A stretch of DNA of 6,271 bases from Candidatus Cibiobacter qucibialis (lineage in GTDB: Bacteria; Bacillota; Clostridia; Oscillospirales; Ruminococcaceae), in assembly GCA_004000625.1 (NCBI GenBank), contig SAUS01000109.1:1-6271 (forward strand). Reading direction: 5' to 3'. Both the position numbers and the translations under genes were made by a program. How positions within the stretch are numbered: the stretch's first letter is position 1; each line of letters opens with the position of its first letter. This document shows positions 1-6,116 of this stretch, in pieces. The notes beneath the pieces were generated by a model, which was not told the DNA's origin, did no database searches, and saw only the letters and a list, made by a program, of their open reading frames with translations.

Positions 1-52
1 TCTGCCGCACCTCGCTCGCCGTATCGGCACTTAGAATTATGCGGTATTGCCT
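1..52 (-). repeat. Left copy of an outward-facing dispersed repeat (partial)
   Basis: Read on the minus strand from 52 to 1, this segment starts with AGGCAATACCGCATAATTC. The first 19 bases match the start of the repeat at 6157 with one mismatch. Beyond those 19 bases the two copies diverge, but both remain GC-rich and both contain a GGCG...TGCGGCA-like stretch. The segment includes a small hairpin, GCCG-TAT-CGGC, at 18-28. It lies 19 bp downstream of the mutS stop codon, so it falls in the mutS 3' region. The window edge truncates it, so its true length and other end are unknown. A dispersed intergenic repeat or MITE end is the likeliest reading, but this is inference from two copies only. 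Confidence 0.5.
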
Positions 53-71
53 TAGCGTTTGAACAATGTAT

Positions 72-2720
72 TTACTTCAGCGCCTGTTTCAGTTCATACA
101 AGAAGTTCAGCGCTTCGATGGGGGTCAGGGTCTCAATATCCAGGCTGTTCAGTTTGTCCACAACCTCGCTGGGAACGGCGGGGTTGTTATAGGCTTCCAC
201 TGTTTCAAAATCCAGCTGCATGGCCTTGTTGGCGCCGGGAGCTGTGGCTTCCAGCTGGCGCAGCACGGCGTGTGCACGCTTGATCACGGCCTCCGGCAGA
301 CCGGCCAGTTTGGCGACTTCAATGCCATAACTGTCATCCGCCGGGCCCTGCACAATGCGCCGCAGGAAGGTGATATCCTCCCCGCGCTTTTTGACGGCGA
401 TGTTATAGTTTTTAATGCCGTCCACATCCTGGTCCATGCTGGTCAGCTCATGGTAATGGGTAGCGAACAAGGTTTTGCAGCCGATGTTATCGCAGATATA
501 CTCCACCACGGCGCGGGCAATGCTCATGCCGTCAAAGGTGGATGTGCCGCGGCCGATCTCATCCAGAATGACCAGGCTGCTTTTGGTTGCCCGCTGCAAA
601 ATTTCGGCCACTTCGGTCATTTCCACCATAAAGGTGGACTGACCGGCGGCAAGGTCATCCGATGCGCCCACGCGGGTAAAGATAGCATCCACCACGCCGA
701 CATGGCAACTGGATGCCGGAACAAAGCTGCCGATCTGCGCCATCAGGGCAATCAGCGCATTCTGGCGCATGTAGGTAGATTTGCCTGCCATGTTGGGGCC
801 GGTGATGATGAGCATGCGGTTTTCGGTTTCGTCCAGCGTGGTATCGTTTGGCACAAACAGACTGCCTTTCAGCATCTGCTCAATCACCGGGTGGCGGCCC
901 TCGGTAATAGAAAGCACATCGCTGTCATCCACCGTGGGTTTTACATAGTTGTTCTGCACCGCCGCTTCCGCAAAGGAAGCCAGAACATCCAGCTGGGCCA
1001 CCGCAAAGGCCGTGCGCTGGATGCGCAGCAACTGGGCGGAGATGGCTTCCAGCAGGTCGGCAAACAGCTGGTGTTCCAATACCAACAGGCGCTCGTTTGC
1101 GCCAAGGATCTTGTTTTCCAGCTCTTTCAGTTCGGGAGTAATGTAGCGCTCCCCTGTTGTCAGGGTCTGCTTGCGGATAAAGGTATCCGGTACGCTGGCC
1201 GCATAGCTGCGGCTGACCTCAATATAGTAGCCGAACACTTTATTGAAACCTATTTTCAGCTTGGGGATGCCGGTCTCCTTTTTCAGCTTAGCTTCCAACT
1301 GGGAAAGGAAGCCCTTGCCGCCGTGCATGATATCCCGCAGCTCGTCCACTTCGGCGTTGAACCCTGCGCGGATAGCACCGCCGTCCTTAAGGTTTGCCGG
1401 GGGATCTTCCACCAGGGCACGGTTGATGAGGTTCAGCAGATCTTCCAGCGGGTCCACAGCGCCCGAAAGCTCCTGCAGCAGTGGGGTGGTACACTGCCGG
1501 GCCAGCTGGCGTACCTGCGGCAGATAAACACAGGTATCCCCCAGGGCTTTGACCTCCTTGGGGGTGGCGGAGCCATACAGAATGCGGGTGGTCAGGCGCT
1601 CAATGTCATATACATGGGAGAGCGCTTCTTTTAAGTCCGCACGGGTCACGTTGGCATTGTACAGTGCTTCCACTGCATCCAAACGCTGGTTGATGACACT
1701 GCTGTCCACCAGCGGCTGCTCGATCCAGGCGCGCAGCTGGCGTTTGCCCATCGAGGTTTCGGTTTTATCCAGCACCCACAGCAGCGTACCACGCTTTTCG
1801 CGGCCGCGCATGGTTTCGGTCAGTTCCAGGTTAGCGCGTGTGACCGGGGAAAGCCGCATGTACTGGGCATCGGCATAGTTCTGCACTGACTTGATGCGAT
1901 CGATGCCGTGCTTCTGGGTCTCATGCAGGTAGCCAAGCAGTGCCCCAAAGGCATAGGGCACCAGGCCGTCCTGCGCAAAGCCGCAGGTATTGCGCCAATC
2001 CGCCCCAAACTGAGCGGTCATGGCGTCCTCCATCACCCGCTGCTGGTAGCAGGCATCCTCGCGCAGTTCCACCAGCGCATGGGTGTGCTGGCGGACATAG
2101 TTGGTTACTTCTTTTAAGTCCAGCAGTGCCGGGTTGATCAGAATTTCACTGGGCATATAGCGGCAGAGCTCGGTGATGATGGCCGGGCCCATTTTTTCTG
2201 CGGTCAGCTCGGTGGCATAGGCCTCGCCGGTGGAAATATCCGCAAAGCAGATGCCGGCTTTCCAGCGGCTGCGCACCTTGCGGGTATAAATGCTGCAGAT
2301 ATAGTTGTTTTTATCGTCCGCCAGCATGCTGCTTTCGATCACAGTACCCGGCGTAATTACGCGGATGATATCCCGCTTGACCAGCCCTTTGGCCAGCGCC
2401 GGGTCTTCCATCTGTTCACAGATAGCGACTTTGTAGCCCTTGGCAATCAGGCGGGCGGCGTAAATTTCATACGAATGGAACGGCACGCCGCACATCGGCG
2501 CACGGTCCGGCAAGCCGCAGGCTTTGCCGGTCAGAGTCAGTTCCAGCTCCCGCGATGCCGTCAGGGCATCGTCAAAGAACATCTCGTAAAAGTCACCCAC
2601 GCGGTAAAACAGAATCTCGTTGGGGTGCTGGCGCTTGATTTCCAGATATTGCTGCATCATGGGTGAAAGCGTCTGTGTATCAACATCCTCAACTTTTTGG
2701 GGCACAATGTTTGCTGCCAT
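72..2720 (-). CDS. mutS: DNA mismatch repair protein MutS
   Basis: MutS is an ATPase that finds base mismatches and small loops after replication and recruits MutL to start repair. The product is 882 residues, a normal length for bacterial MutS1. The N-terminal mismatch-binding domain carries the GDFYEMF motif, whose Phe-x-Glu (F44, E46) wedges into the mismatch. Connector, lever and clamp regions follow. The C-terminal ABC-type ATPase shows Walker A GPNMAGKST (641-649), the signature STFMVEMTE (695-703), Walker B with LVILDEIGRGT (716-726) and the histidine loop FATHYHEL (752-759). A helical C-terminal tail follows, ending in LYELKQALK. The ATG start is supported by GGGAG at 2729-2733, 8 nt upstream. 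It is the last gene of the miaB-ymcA-mutS run, 49 bp after the preceding stop. In Bacillus, mutL follows, but here a repeat begins 19 bp after the stop. No frameshift or missing key residue was seen. Confidence 0.98.
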   Translation of the reverse strand: MAANIVPQKVEDVDTQTLSPMMQQYLEIKRQHPNEILFYRVGDFYEMFFDDALTASRELELTLTGKACGLPDRAPMCGVPFHSYEIYAARLIAKGYKVAICEQMEDPALAKGLVKRDIIRVITPGTVIESSMLADDKNNYICSIYTRKVRSRWKAGICFADISTGEAYATELTAEKMGPAIITELCRYMPSEILINPALLDLKEVTNYVRQHTHALVELREDACYQQRVMEDAMTAQFGADWRNTCGFAQDGLVPYAFGALLGYLHETQKHGIDRIKSVQNYADAQYMRLSPVTRANLELTETMRGREKRGTLLWVLDKTETSMGKRQLRAWIEQPLVDSSVINQRLDAVEALYNANVTRADLKEALSHVYDIERLTTRILYGSATPKEVKALGDTCVYLPQVRQLARQCTTPLLQELSGAVDPLEDLLNLINRALVEDPPANLKDGGAIRAGFNAEVDELRDIMHGGKGFLSQLEAKLKKETGIPKLKIGFNKVFGYYIEVSRSYAASVPDTFIRKQTLTTGERYITPELKELENKILGANERLLVLEHQLFADLLEAISAQLLRIQRTAFAVAQLDVLASFAEAAVQNNYVKPTVDDSDVLSITEGRHPVIEQMLKGSLFVPNDTTLDETENRMLIITGPNMAGKSTYMRQNALIALMAQIGSFVPASSCHVGVVDAIFTRVGASDDLAAGQSTFMVEMTEVAEILQRATKSSLVILDEIGRGTSTFDGMSIARAVVEYICDNIGCKTLFATHYHELTSMDQDVDGIKNYNIAVKKRGEDITFLRRIVQGPADDSYGIEVAKLAGLPEAVIKRAHAVLRQLEATAPGANKAMQLDFETVEAYNNPAVPSEVVDKLNSLDIETLTPIEALNFLYELKQALK

Positions 2721-2738
2721 TCTTCACACTCCCGATTC

Positions 2739-2750
2739 TGTTCATGAACA
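2739..2750. other. 12-bp perfect palindrome upstream of mutS
   Basis: TGTTCATGAACA is its own reverse complement. It sits in the 49-bp gap between the ymcA-like stop and the mutS start, 5 bp upstream of the mutS ribosome binding site (minus-strand sense). It could be a dimeric regulator site or a short RNA fold that modulates mutS translation. It does not fit the Gram-positive LexA box, which has GAAC before GTTC with a four-base spacer. The function is unknown and chance is possible. Confidence 0.4.
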
Positions 2751-2763
2751 AATTGGCTGCTGT

Positions 2764-2780
2764 GCTGCCTTAGTGGCAGC
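2764..2780 (-). other. Hairpin holding the ymcA-like stop codon in its loop
   Basis: In minus-strand RNA, GCTGCC-ACTAA-GGCAGC forms a perfect 6-bp GC-rich stem with a 5-nt loop. The loop contains the TAA stop of the upstream gene (2770-2772). No T-tract follows, so it is not a standard intrinsic terminator. It may stabilise an mRNA 3' end, mark a processing site or tune downstream mutS translation. A parallel hairpin occurs at the miaB stop. Confidence 0.5.
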
Positions 2781-3177
2781 CGCCACAGGTGGAGCAGCTG
2801 CCGGTGCAGCCGCCGGTTGGGGCCTGAACGGCCATGGGGTCGCCGCCGTTCATGGCCGTGTTGATGATGGCATCAATATGGCTAACCATGGCTTCGCACT
2901 CTTTTTTGGCGGTGTTGTAGCGCACCATGCCCTCACTGGACATGATCTGGGTGTACAGGTCGTTCACCTGCTGGTTCAGGTCGGCCACATGGGCGGTATC
3001 CGGTTCCGGCTTGGCGCTTTCGTTGTTCAGGTCCAGGCGCTTGAGGTTGAACTCGCCGATCAGGCCCTGCAGCTCCTGGTCGTTATCGTTTTCGCGGCGG
3101 GCTGCATCCAGTTCCAGGTAACGGGGGTCAGTCTGCATGGCGGCGGCGGCTTTTTTGAAAAGATCAATGCAATCCAT
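2770..3177 (-). CDS. YlbF/YmcA-family protein with C-terminal cysteine cluster
   Basis: This 135-residue protein is mostly amphipathic helix, rich in Glu, Asn and Gln, as expected for the YlbF/YmcA (Com_YlbF) family. In Bacillus subtilis YmcA (RicA), YlbF (RicF) and YaaT (RicT) form a complex that carries iron-sulfur clusters, guides RNase Y in mRNA processing, and affects competence, biofilm and sporulation. The helical part spans about residues 1-110. The tail then has C124, C128, C131 and C134 followed by a final His, a CxxxCxxCxxCH arrangement that looks able to bind a metal or iron-sulfur cluster. Its position between miaB and mutS matches B. subtilis ymcA, so orthology to ymcA is the best reading, though sequence alone cannot exclude a YlbF type. 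The ATG is preceded by AAGGAG (8-nt spacing). The gap to miaB is 68 bp. Confidence 0.85.
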   Translation of the reverse strand: MDCIDLFKKAAAAMQTDPRYLELDAARRENDNDQELQGLIGEFNLKRLDLNNESAKPEPDTAHVADLNQQVNDLYTQIMSSEGMVRYNTAKKECEAMVSHIDAIINTAMNGGDPMAVQAPTGGCTGSCSTCGGCH

Positions 3178-3235
3178 TTTGGTTACTCCTTATTATTACG
3201 CTGTATTCAGCAAATGTTAGCTACGATATTTTATT

Positions 3236-3261
3236 GGAACTGGCTTTATTCTGCCAGTTCC
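3236..3261 (-). other. Hairpin holding the miaB stop codon in its loop
   Basis: On the minus strand GGAACTGGC and GCCAGTTCC form a perfect 9-bp stem around the 8-nt loop AGAATAAA. The loop contains the miaB TAA stop (3246-3248). The sequence after the stem is AATAAAATAT, not a T-tract, so a classical terminator is unlikely. Partial termination, 3'-end protection or RNase processing between miaB and the ymcA-like gene are possible roles. Processing would be of interest because the next gene belongs to a family linked to RNase Y. Confidence 0.7.
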
Positions 3262-4628
3262 CCCACCAGCAGTGCGGCGCGGGAACCGGTCAGGCGCACA
3301 TTGGCGTACTGGCCGATCAGGGTTTCCTCGGCGGGGAACTCGACGACCAGGTTGTTATCCAGCCGCCCGTTCAGGGTGCCGGGGGTGCGGCCAGCAGCTT
3401 CCACCAATACTTTCACGGTCTGCCCCGCCATAGCGGCGATCATCGGGAAAGCAATGGAATCCTGCAGTTTCAGCAGGCGGTCCATGCGGGCTGCCTTTTC
3501 GGCATGGGTGGCCGGGTCCGGCAGCTTGGCAGCGATGGTACCCGTGCGCTTGGAATAGATAAAGGTAAACAGCTGCATGTATTTGACCCGCTGGATCAAA
3601 TCAAGCGTTGCCTGGAAATCCTCTTCCGTCTCGCCGGGGAAGCCGACAATGATATCACTGGAGAAGGTTACACCGGGGATTTTCTCCTTAGCATAATTGA
3701 CCAGGTCCATATACTGGGCAACCGTATAGTGGCGGTTCATTTCTTTCAGGATACGGTCACTGCCGGACTGCACCGGCAGATGGATATGCTTGCACAGGTG
3801 ATCCTGCGCGGCAATGGTATCGATCAGCTTACGGCTGGCATCCTTGGGGTGGCTGGTCATAAAGCGGATCTGGTAATCGCCCGGAACGGTGCACAGCAGG
3901 TTGAGCAGATCGGCAAAATCCGTCTTTTCTTCCAGACCTTTGCCATAGCTGTTTACGTTCTGGCCCAGCAGGGTGATTTCTTTATAGCCCTGTTCCACCA
4001 GGGTTTTGAACTCTGCCAGAACATCCGCCGGGGTGCGGCTGCGCTCGCGCCCGCGCACATAGGGCACAATGCAGTAGGTGCAGAAATTATCGCACCCATA
4101 CATGATGGGCAGCCAGGCGCGGAAGCCGGAATCACGCCGGATGGGCAGCTCCTCCACCACGGCGTTGCGCTCGACCGGGGTTTCCAGGTAGCGCTTGCCG
4201 CGATGCAGGCGCTCCACCAGCATGGCGGGCAGTCGGTCAATGCCGTCCACGCCGAACACCAGATCCACATAAGGGTAGCTGGCGCGCAGCTTATCCACGA
4301 TATGCTTTTGCTGCGCCATGCAGCCGCATACCCCGATGATCAGGCGAGGGTTCTTTTCCTTCAGCTTTTTCAGCGCGCCGACATTGCCGAACACGCGCTG
4401 TTCCGCATGTTCGCGCACAGCGCAGGTATTGAACAGGATCAAATCTGCCTGCTCGGCGGAATCACAGACGCCGAAGCCGATGTCCATCAGCACGCCGCGT
4501 ATCTTCTCACCATCGTTCACGTTCTGCTGGCAGCCATAGCTGCGCACATAGGCAAGGGGCGGGGTATCATAAGTCTGGGCGATGACGGCGGCGGCATCCG
4601 CGTTATGGGTATAGGTTAGTTTTTCCAA
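3246..4628 (-). CDS. miaB: tRNA-2-methylthio-N6-dimethylallyladenosine synthase MiaB
   Basis: MiaB is a radical-SAM enzyme that adds a methylthio group to N6-isopentenyladenosine at position 37 of tRNAs reading U-starting codons, giving ms2i6A and improving decoding. The product is 460 residues, a normal length. The N-terminal UPF0004 (MTTase) domain shows the three auxiliary-cluster cysteines in YGCQQN (C33), NTCAVRE (C69) and GCMAQ (C103). The radical-SAM core has CDNFCTYC (C179, C183, C186), followed by IVPYVRGRERSR, the signature that separates MiaB from MtaB and RimO. GQNVNSYG (222-229) and the HLPVQSGSD segment (283-291) are also present. A C-terminal TRAM domain covers about 395-458. 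The start is TTG, chosen because AGGAG lies 7 nt upstream (4636-4640). It is the first gene of the operon, behind a promoter at 4704-4732. Confidence 0.97.
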   Translation of the reverse strand: MEKLTYTHNADAAAVIAQTYDTPPLAYVRSYGCQQNVNDGEKIRGVLMDIGFGVCDSAEQADLILFNTCAVREHAEQRVFGNVGALKKLKEKNPRLIIGVCGCMAQQKHIVDKLRASYPYVDLVFGVDGIDRLPAMLVERLHRGKRYLETPVERNAVVEELPIRRDSGFRAWLPIMYGCDNFCTYCIVPYVRGRERSRTPADVLAEFKTLVEQGYKEITLLGQNVNSYGKGLEEKTDFADLLNLLCTVPGDYQIRFMTSHPKDASRKLIDTIAAQDHLCKHIHLPVQSGSDRILKEMNRHYTVAQYMDLVNYAKEKIPGVTFSSDIIVGFPGETEEDFQATLDLIQRVKYMQLFTFIYSKRTGTIAAKLPDPATHAEKAARMDRLLKLQDSIAFPMIAAMAGQTVKVLVEAAGRTPGTLNGRLDNNLVVEFPAEETLIGQYANVRLTGSRAALLVGELAE

Positions 4629-4635
4629 GATATTG

Positions 4636-4640
4636 CTCCT
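4636..4640 (-). promoter_or_regulatory. Ribosome binding site fixing the miaB TTG start
   Basis: AGGAG on the minus strand sits 7 nt before the TTG at 4626-4628. The next in-frame codons read EKLTYTH, with no nearby ATG that has a comparable site, so TTG is the likely true start. Confidence 0.75.
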
Positions 4641-4655
4641 GACGGGTGCAGTTTG

Positions 4656-4674
4656 TCCCAGCTAACGCCTGGGA
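4656..4674 (-). other. Small leader hairpin upstream of miaB
   Basis: TCCCAG-(7 nt)-CTGGGA gives a perfect 6-bp stem in the predicted miaB 5' leader, 15 nt upstream of the ribosome binding site. It is too small and has no T-tract, so it is neither a clear attenuator nor a recognised riboswitch. It may be a structural leader element or chance. Confidence 0.35.
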
Positions 4675-4703
4675 GAGCACAAAAAATTAGAATCTGACAC
4701 TTA

Positions 4704-4732
4704 AGTATACCGCAACGCACGGCAAAGTACAA
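4704..4732 (-). promoter_or_regulatory. Sigma-A-type promoter of the miaB operon
   Basis: On the minus strand TTGTAC (4727-4732) and TATACT (4704-4709) are separated by exactly 17 nt. The -10 box matches five of six consensus bases; the -35 box keeps TTG and is weaker. Transcription would start near 4697, about 70 nt upstream of the TTG start. It is the best promoter candidate seen for the miaB-ymcA-mutS run. Confidence 0.6.
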
Positions 4733-4743
4733 GATGCCTGTCC

Positions 4744-4772
4744 CCAGAAATTTTGCTCAGAAAATTTTCTGG
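4744..4772. repeat. AT-rich inverted repeat upstream of the miaB promoter
   Basis: CCAGAAATTTT (4744-4754) and AAAATTTTCTGG (4761-4772) pair over 11 bp with a one-base bulge around a 6-nt loop. There is no clear T-tract on either strand. It lies just upstream of the miaB -35 box. It could be an old transcription end, an operator or part of a mobile element; nothing decides between these. Confidence 0.45.
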
Positions 4773-4836
4773 TGTCGAGAACTCTCACCGGGTTTGGAGT
4801 CCTCATAAAGTTAGGCAGGGGGTGTGGCATAAAGGC

Positions 4837-4986
4837 GGAAGTATTTAAGGTGTATCTGAAAACAAAGAAAATGACGGATATTTCGCAAACACAAGCAGGA
4901 TTCCAAGGCTTTTTAACGCATAATCCGGCTGTGCTTGTATAAATAGACGATAGTTTCGACTTTTCAGATACACCATAGGCAGTATT
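4837..4986. mobile_element. MITE-like element (4846-4977) with possible 9-bp target duplication
   Basis: GGTGTATCTGAAAA (4849-4862) has a perfect inverted copy, TTTTCAGATACACC (4961-4974). Adding TAA on the left and ATA on the right gives 17-nt terminal repeats with one mismatch, bounding a 132-bp unit. Looser complementarity continues inward, with a further 17-nt block matching at about 12 positions, so the unit could fold into a long hairpin. The flanks read GGAAGTATT (4837-4845) and GGCAGTATT (4978-4986), matching at 8 of 9 bases, which suggests a target-site duplication. A TA duplication of the Tc1/mariner (IS630) kind is an alternative, since TA also flanks GGTG on both sides at one base distance. 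The unit is too small for a transposase, so it would be moved in trans. The parent IS family is not recognised. Confidence 0.65.
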
Positions 4987-5067
4987 CTCGAAAATGCCGA
5001 AAAGATGGGTGCTCCTATTCCACCACTTAAAAATGTTCTTGAAAAGACGCAAGACAGTAACGACAAT
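4978..5067 (+). pseudogene. C-terminal remnant of a phage-type holin (PF05105-like)
   Basis: In the plus frame starting at 4978 the translation contains SILENAEKMG followed by APIPPLKNVLEK and then TQDSNDN. The toxin-secretion/phage-lysis holin family (Phage_holin_4_1) usually ends with an 'N-E-x-x-S-I-x-E-N...G-x-P-I-P...L-K-x-x-L-E' segment and a charged tail, and this stretch fits that pattern. Holins are small membrane proteins that open the cytoplasmic membrane during phage lysis. The transmembrane part is missing: immediately upstream is the right end of the MITE-like element, and nothing holin-like was found to its left. The frame stays open to 5223, but after about 5067 it reads AT-rich sequence unlike the family. 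No start codon or ribosome binding site supports expression. The family call rests on remembered consensus, not on a search. Confidence 0.55.
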
Positions 5068-5149
5068 ACGAATATTCTCTCACTACAGGCGTTCATTTTT
5101 TCTATTTACGGTTTTGTGATTTGGTTAAAATTATATTATGCCATTATTT

Positions 5150-5836
5150 CTACAGTAGCACACGACTCAGATAAAAGGCTCCCACATAACATGCCAGATA
5201 ATAAACTTTTGCTTTGCGAGTAAAATCCCTTATTAAAAATACATAGACAAAAATTCCATAGCACAGTAACACTACACAGTGAACTGGCAGCAATTTTAGC
5301 GAACCATCTCCCAGGAACATTTCCGCAATGAAGGCAATAAACATCGGTGGAAGCATTGTCGCACTGATATCAATCAATTCGTGAATCTCAAACTTTTGAT
5401 TTTTGAAGGATATCTGCTGCAGAATAACATACACCACAATTCCCGTCAAACTTCCCAATGTGTTTACAATAAGGTCATCTATATCTACGACACCAGTTTT
5501 TAAAACGAGCTGCGCGCTTTCTATGAAGAATGTTGTCAAGCACGACATTCCAACTGCTTTATATACGCGGAAATTCTTTTGATAATAGCAGTAAATTACT
5601 CCAAAAGGTACAAACATTACCATATTATAAAGCATATCCCATGAAACAGGGCTGCGACCATATTTCAAGTTTTCTCTAATACTATGGAACGGCAGTAGGT
5701 TAATTTCTTCCACCCGCGTTAGTTGACCACCCATAATTGTCATAATCACGTTAAAACGCGACACACACATACAAAATACTATCAAAAAATATAGTATAGT
5801 CATAAACTGGAAGCCATGCTTTCTTCTGCTTTTCAT
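5150..5836 (-). CDS. VanZ-family membrane protein
   Basis: The product is 228 residues with about six hydrophobic segments (roughly 11-27, 68-85, 95-112, 124-141, 160-176, 182-203, 208-225). VanZ-family hallmarks are present in order: NLLPF (46-50), N71 with MFVPFG (74-79), ESAQL (106-110) and DIDDLIVNTLG (118-128). VanZ of Tn1546 gives low-level teicoplanin resistance; most chromosomal members have no known role, so resistance should not be assumed. The extra hydrophobic part after residue 155 is not part of the core domain. An upstream in-frame TTG at 5852-5854 exists, but it overlaps GGAGAGG (5846-5852), which is well placed 9 nt before the ATG at 5834-5836, so the ATG is preferred. The gene is visibly AT-rich with AGA and ATA codons, unlike mutS and miaB, which suggests acquisition by transfer. 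It appears monocistronic. Confidence 0.87.
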   Translation of the reverse strand: MKSRRKHGFQFMTILYFLIVFCMCVSRFNVIMTIMGGQLTRVEEINLLPFHSIRENLKYGRSPVSWDMLYNMVMFVPFGVIYCYYQKNFRVYKAVGMSCLTTFFIESAQLVLKTGVVDIDDLIVNTLGSLTGIVVYVILQQISFKNQKFEIHELIDISATMLPPMFIAFIAEMFLGDGSLKLLPVHCVVLLCYGIFVYVFLIRDFTRKAKVYYLACYVGAFYLSRVLL

Positions 5837-5845
5837 GATCGGTTG

Positions 5846-5852
5846 CCTCTCC
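5846..5852 (-). promoter_or_regulatory. Ribosome binding site of the VanZ-family gene
   Basis: GGAGAGG on the minus strand lies 9 nt upstream of the ATG at 5834-5836. It overlaps the upstream in-frame TTG, which argues against that codon as the start. No convincing -35/-10 pair was found; TATGAT at 5867-5872 could be a -10 box but has no recognisable -35 partner. Confidence 0.65.
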
Positions 5853-5921
5853 AATCGCTTTAATTTATCATAGACTTCTTTAAATTTGTTTATCTTTACT
5901 GCTGGGCATCGTATAGTTCCT

Positions 5922-5934
5922 TGTAGATTCTACA
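5922..5934. other. Odd palindrome TGTAGA-T-TCTACA upstream of vanZ
   Basis: A perfect 6+6 palindrome with one central base, about 86 bp upstream of the VanZ-family start. It is followed by the overlapping 8-bp palindrome TACATGTA (5931-5938). Spacing and position would suit a dimeric repressor operator, but no regulator is encoded in the window and no known box is matched exactly. Confidence 0.35.
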
Positions 5935-5948
5935 TGTATCCTATAGTC

Positions 5949-5967
5949 TATCATGTTCTCCATGATA
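5949..5967. repeat. Inverted repeat TATCATG-5-CATGATA
   Basis: Perfect 7-bp arms around TTCTC, 14 bp from the palindrome at 5922-5934. It could be a second regulator site for the VanZ-family gene or a remnant of an inserted element. No T-tract is adjacent, so a terminator is unlikely. Confidence 0.4.
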
Positions 5968-6005
5968 AATCAATTTTCCATCGTCAAATACGCAATTTCT
6001 ACACC

Positions 6006-6046
6006 TGCCCCGGAAAATTTGCTGGAATGGGGCGCGGGCATTTTTT
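6006..6046 (+). terminator. Weak terminator-like hairpin with T6 tract
   Basis: TGCCC (6006-6010) can pair with GGGCA (6036-6040), which is followed directly by six T (6041-6046). Alternatively GCCCC (6007-6011) pairs with GGGGC (6029-6033). The stems are short with large loops, and no plus-strand gene leads into it, so it may be a relic. A run of seven G follows at 6047-6053. Confidence 0.3.
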
Positions 6047-6116
6047 GGGGGGGTGTTTTCCCCTGCCTGGCTGTAAGTTCAATCAACGAATCAAAGCGAA
6101 TCCCGCAAAACAAAAA

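Noticed and set aside
34..52. 16S rRNA fragment, because AATACCGCATAA resembles the 5' region of 16S
   Set aside because: The resemblance is about 12 bases only, with no flanking rRNA sequence. The match to the repeat at 6157 explains it better.
66..1634. Long plus-strand open frame (522 codons) opposite mutS
   Set aside because: It lies wholly antisense to mutS, whose motifs are complete. The product has no recognisable domain and reads as the shadow of GC-rich codon use.
2739..2750. LexA/SOS box upstream of mutS
   Set aside because: The palindrome has GTTC before GAAC with two central bases, opposite to the GAAC-N4-GTTC arrangement.
3234..4619. Long plus-strand open frame (461 codons) opposite miaB
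   Set aside because: It mirrors miaB almost end to end; the complement of biased codons keeps it open. No domain, ribosome binding site or promoter supports it.
4687..5052. Minus-strand open frame of 121 codons between miaB and vanZ
   Set aside because: It runs straight through the MITE-like element and the inverted repeat, has no ribosome binding site and resembles no family.
5921..5947. Plus-strand promoter TTGTAG ... TATAGT
   Set aside because: The spacer is 15 nt, too short, and no plus-strand gene follows.
6041..6063. G-quadruplex from the seven-G run
   Set aside because: Only one long G run is present nearby on that strand, so four tracts are not available.
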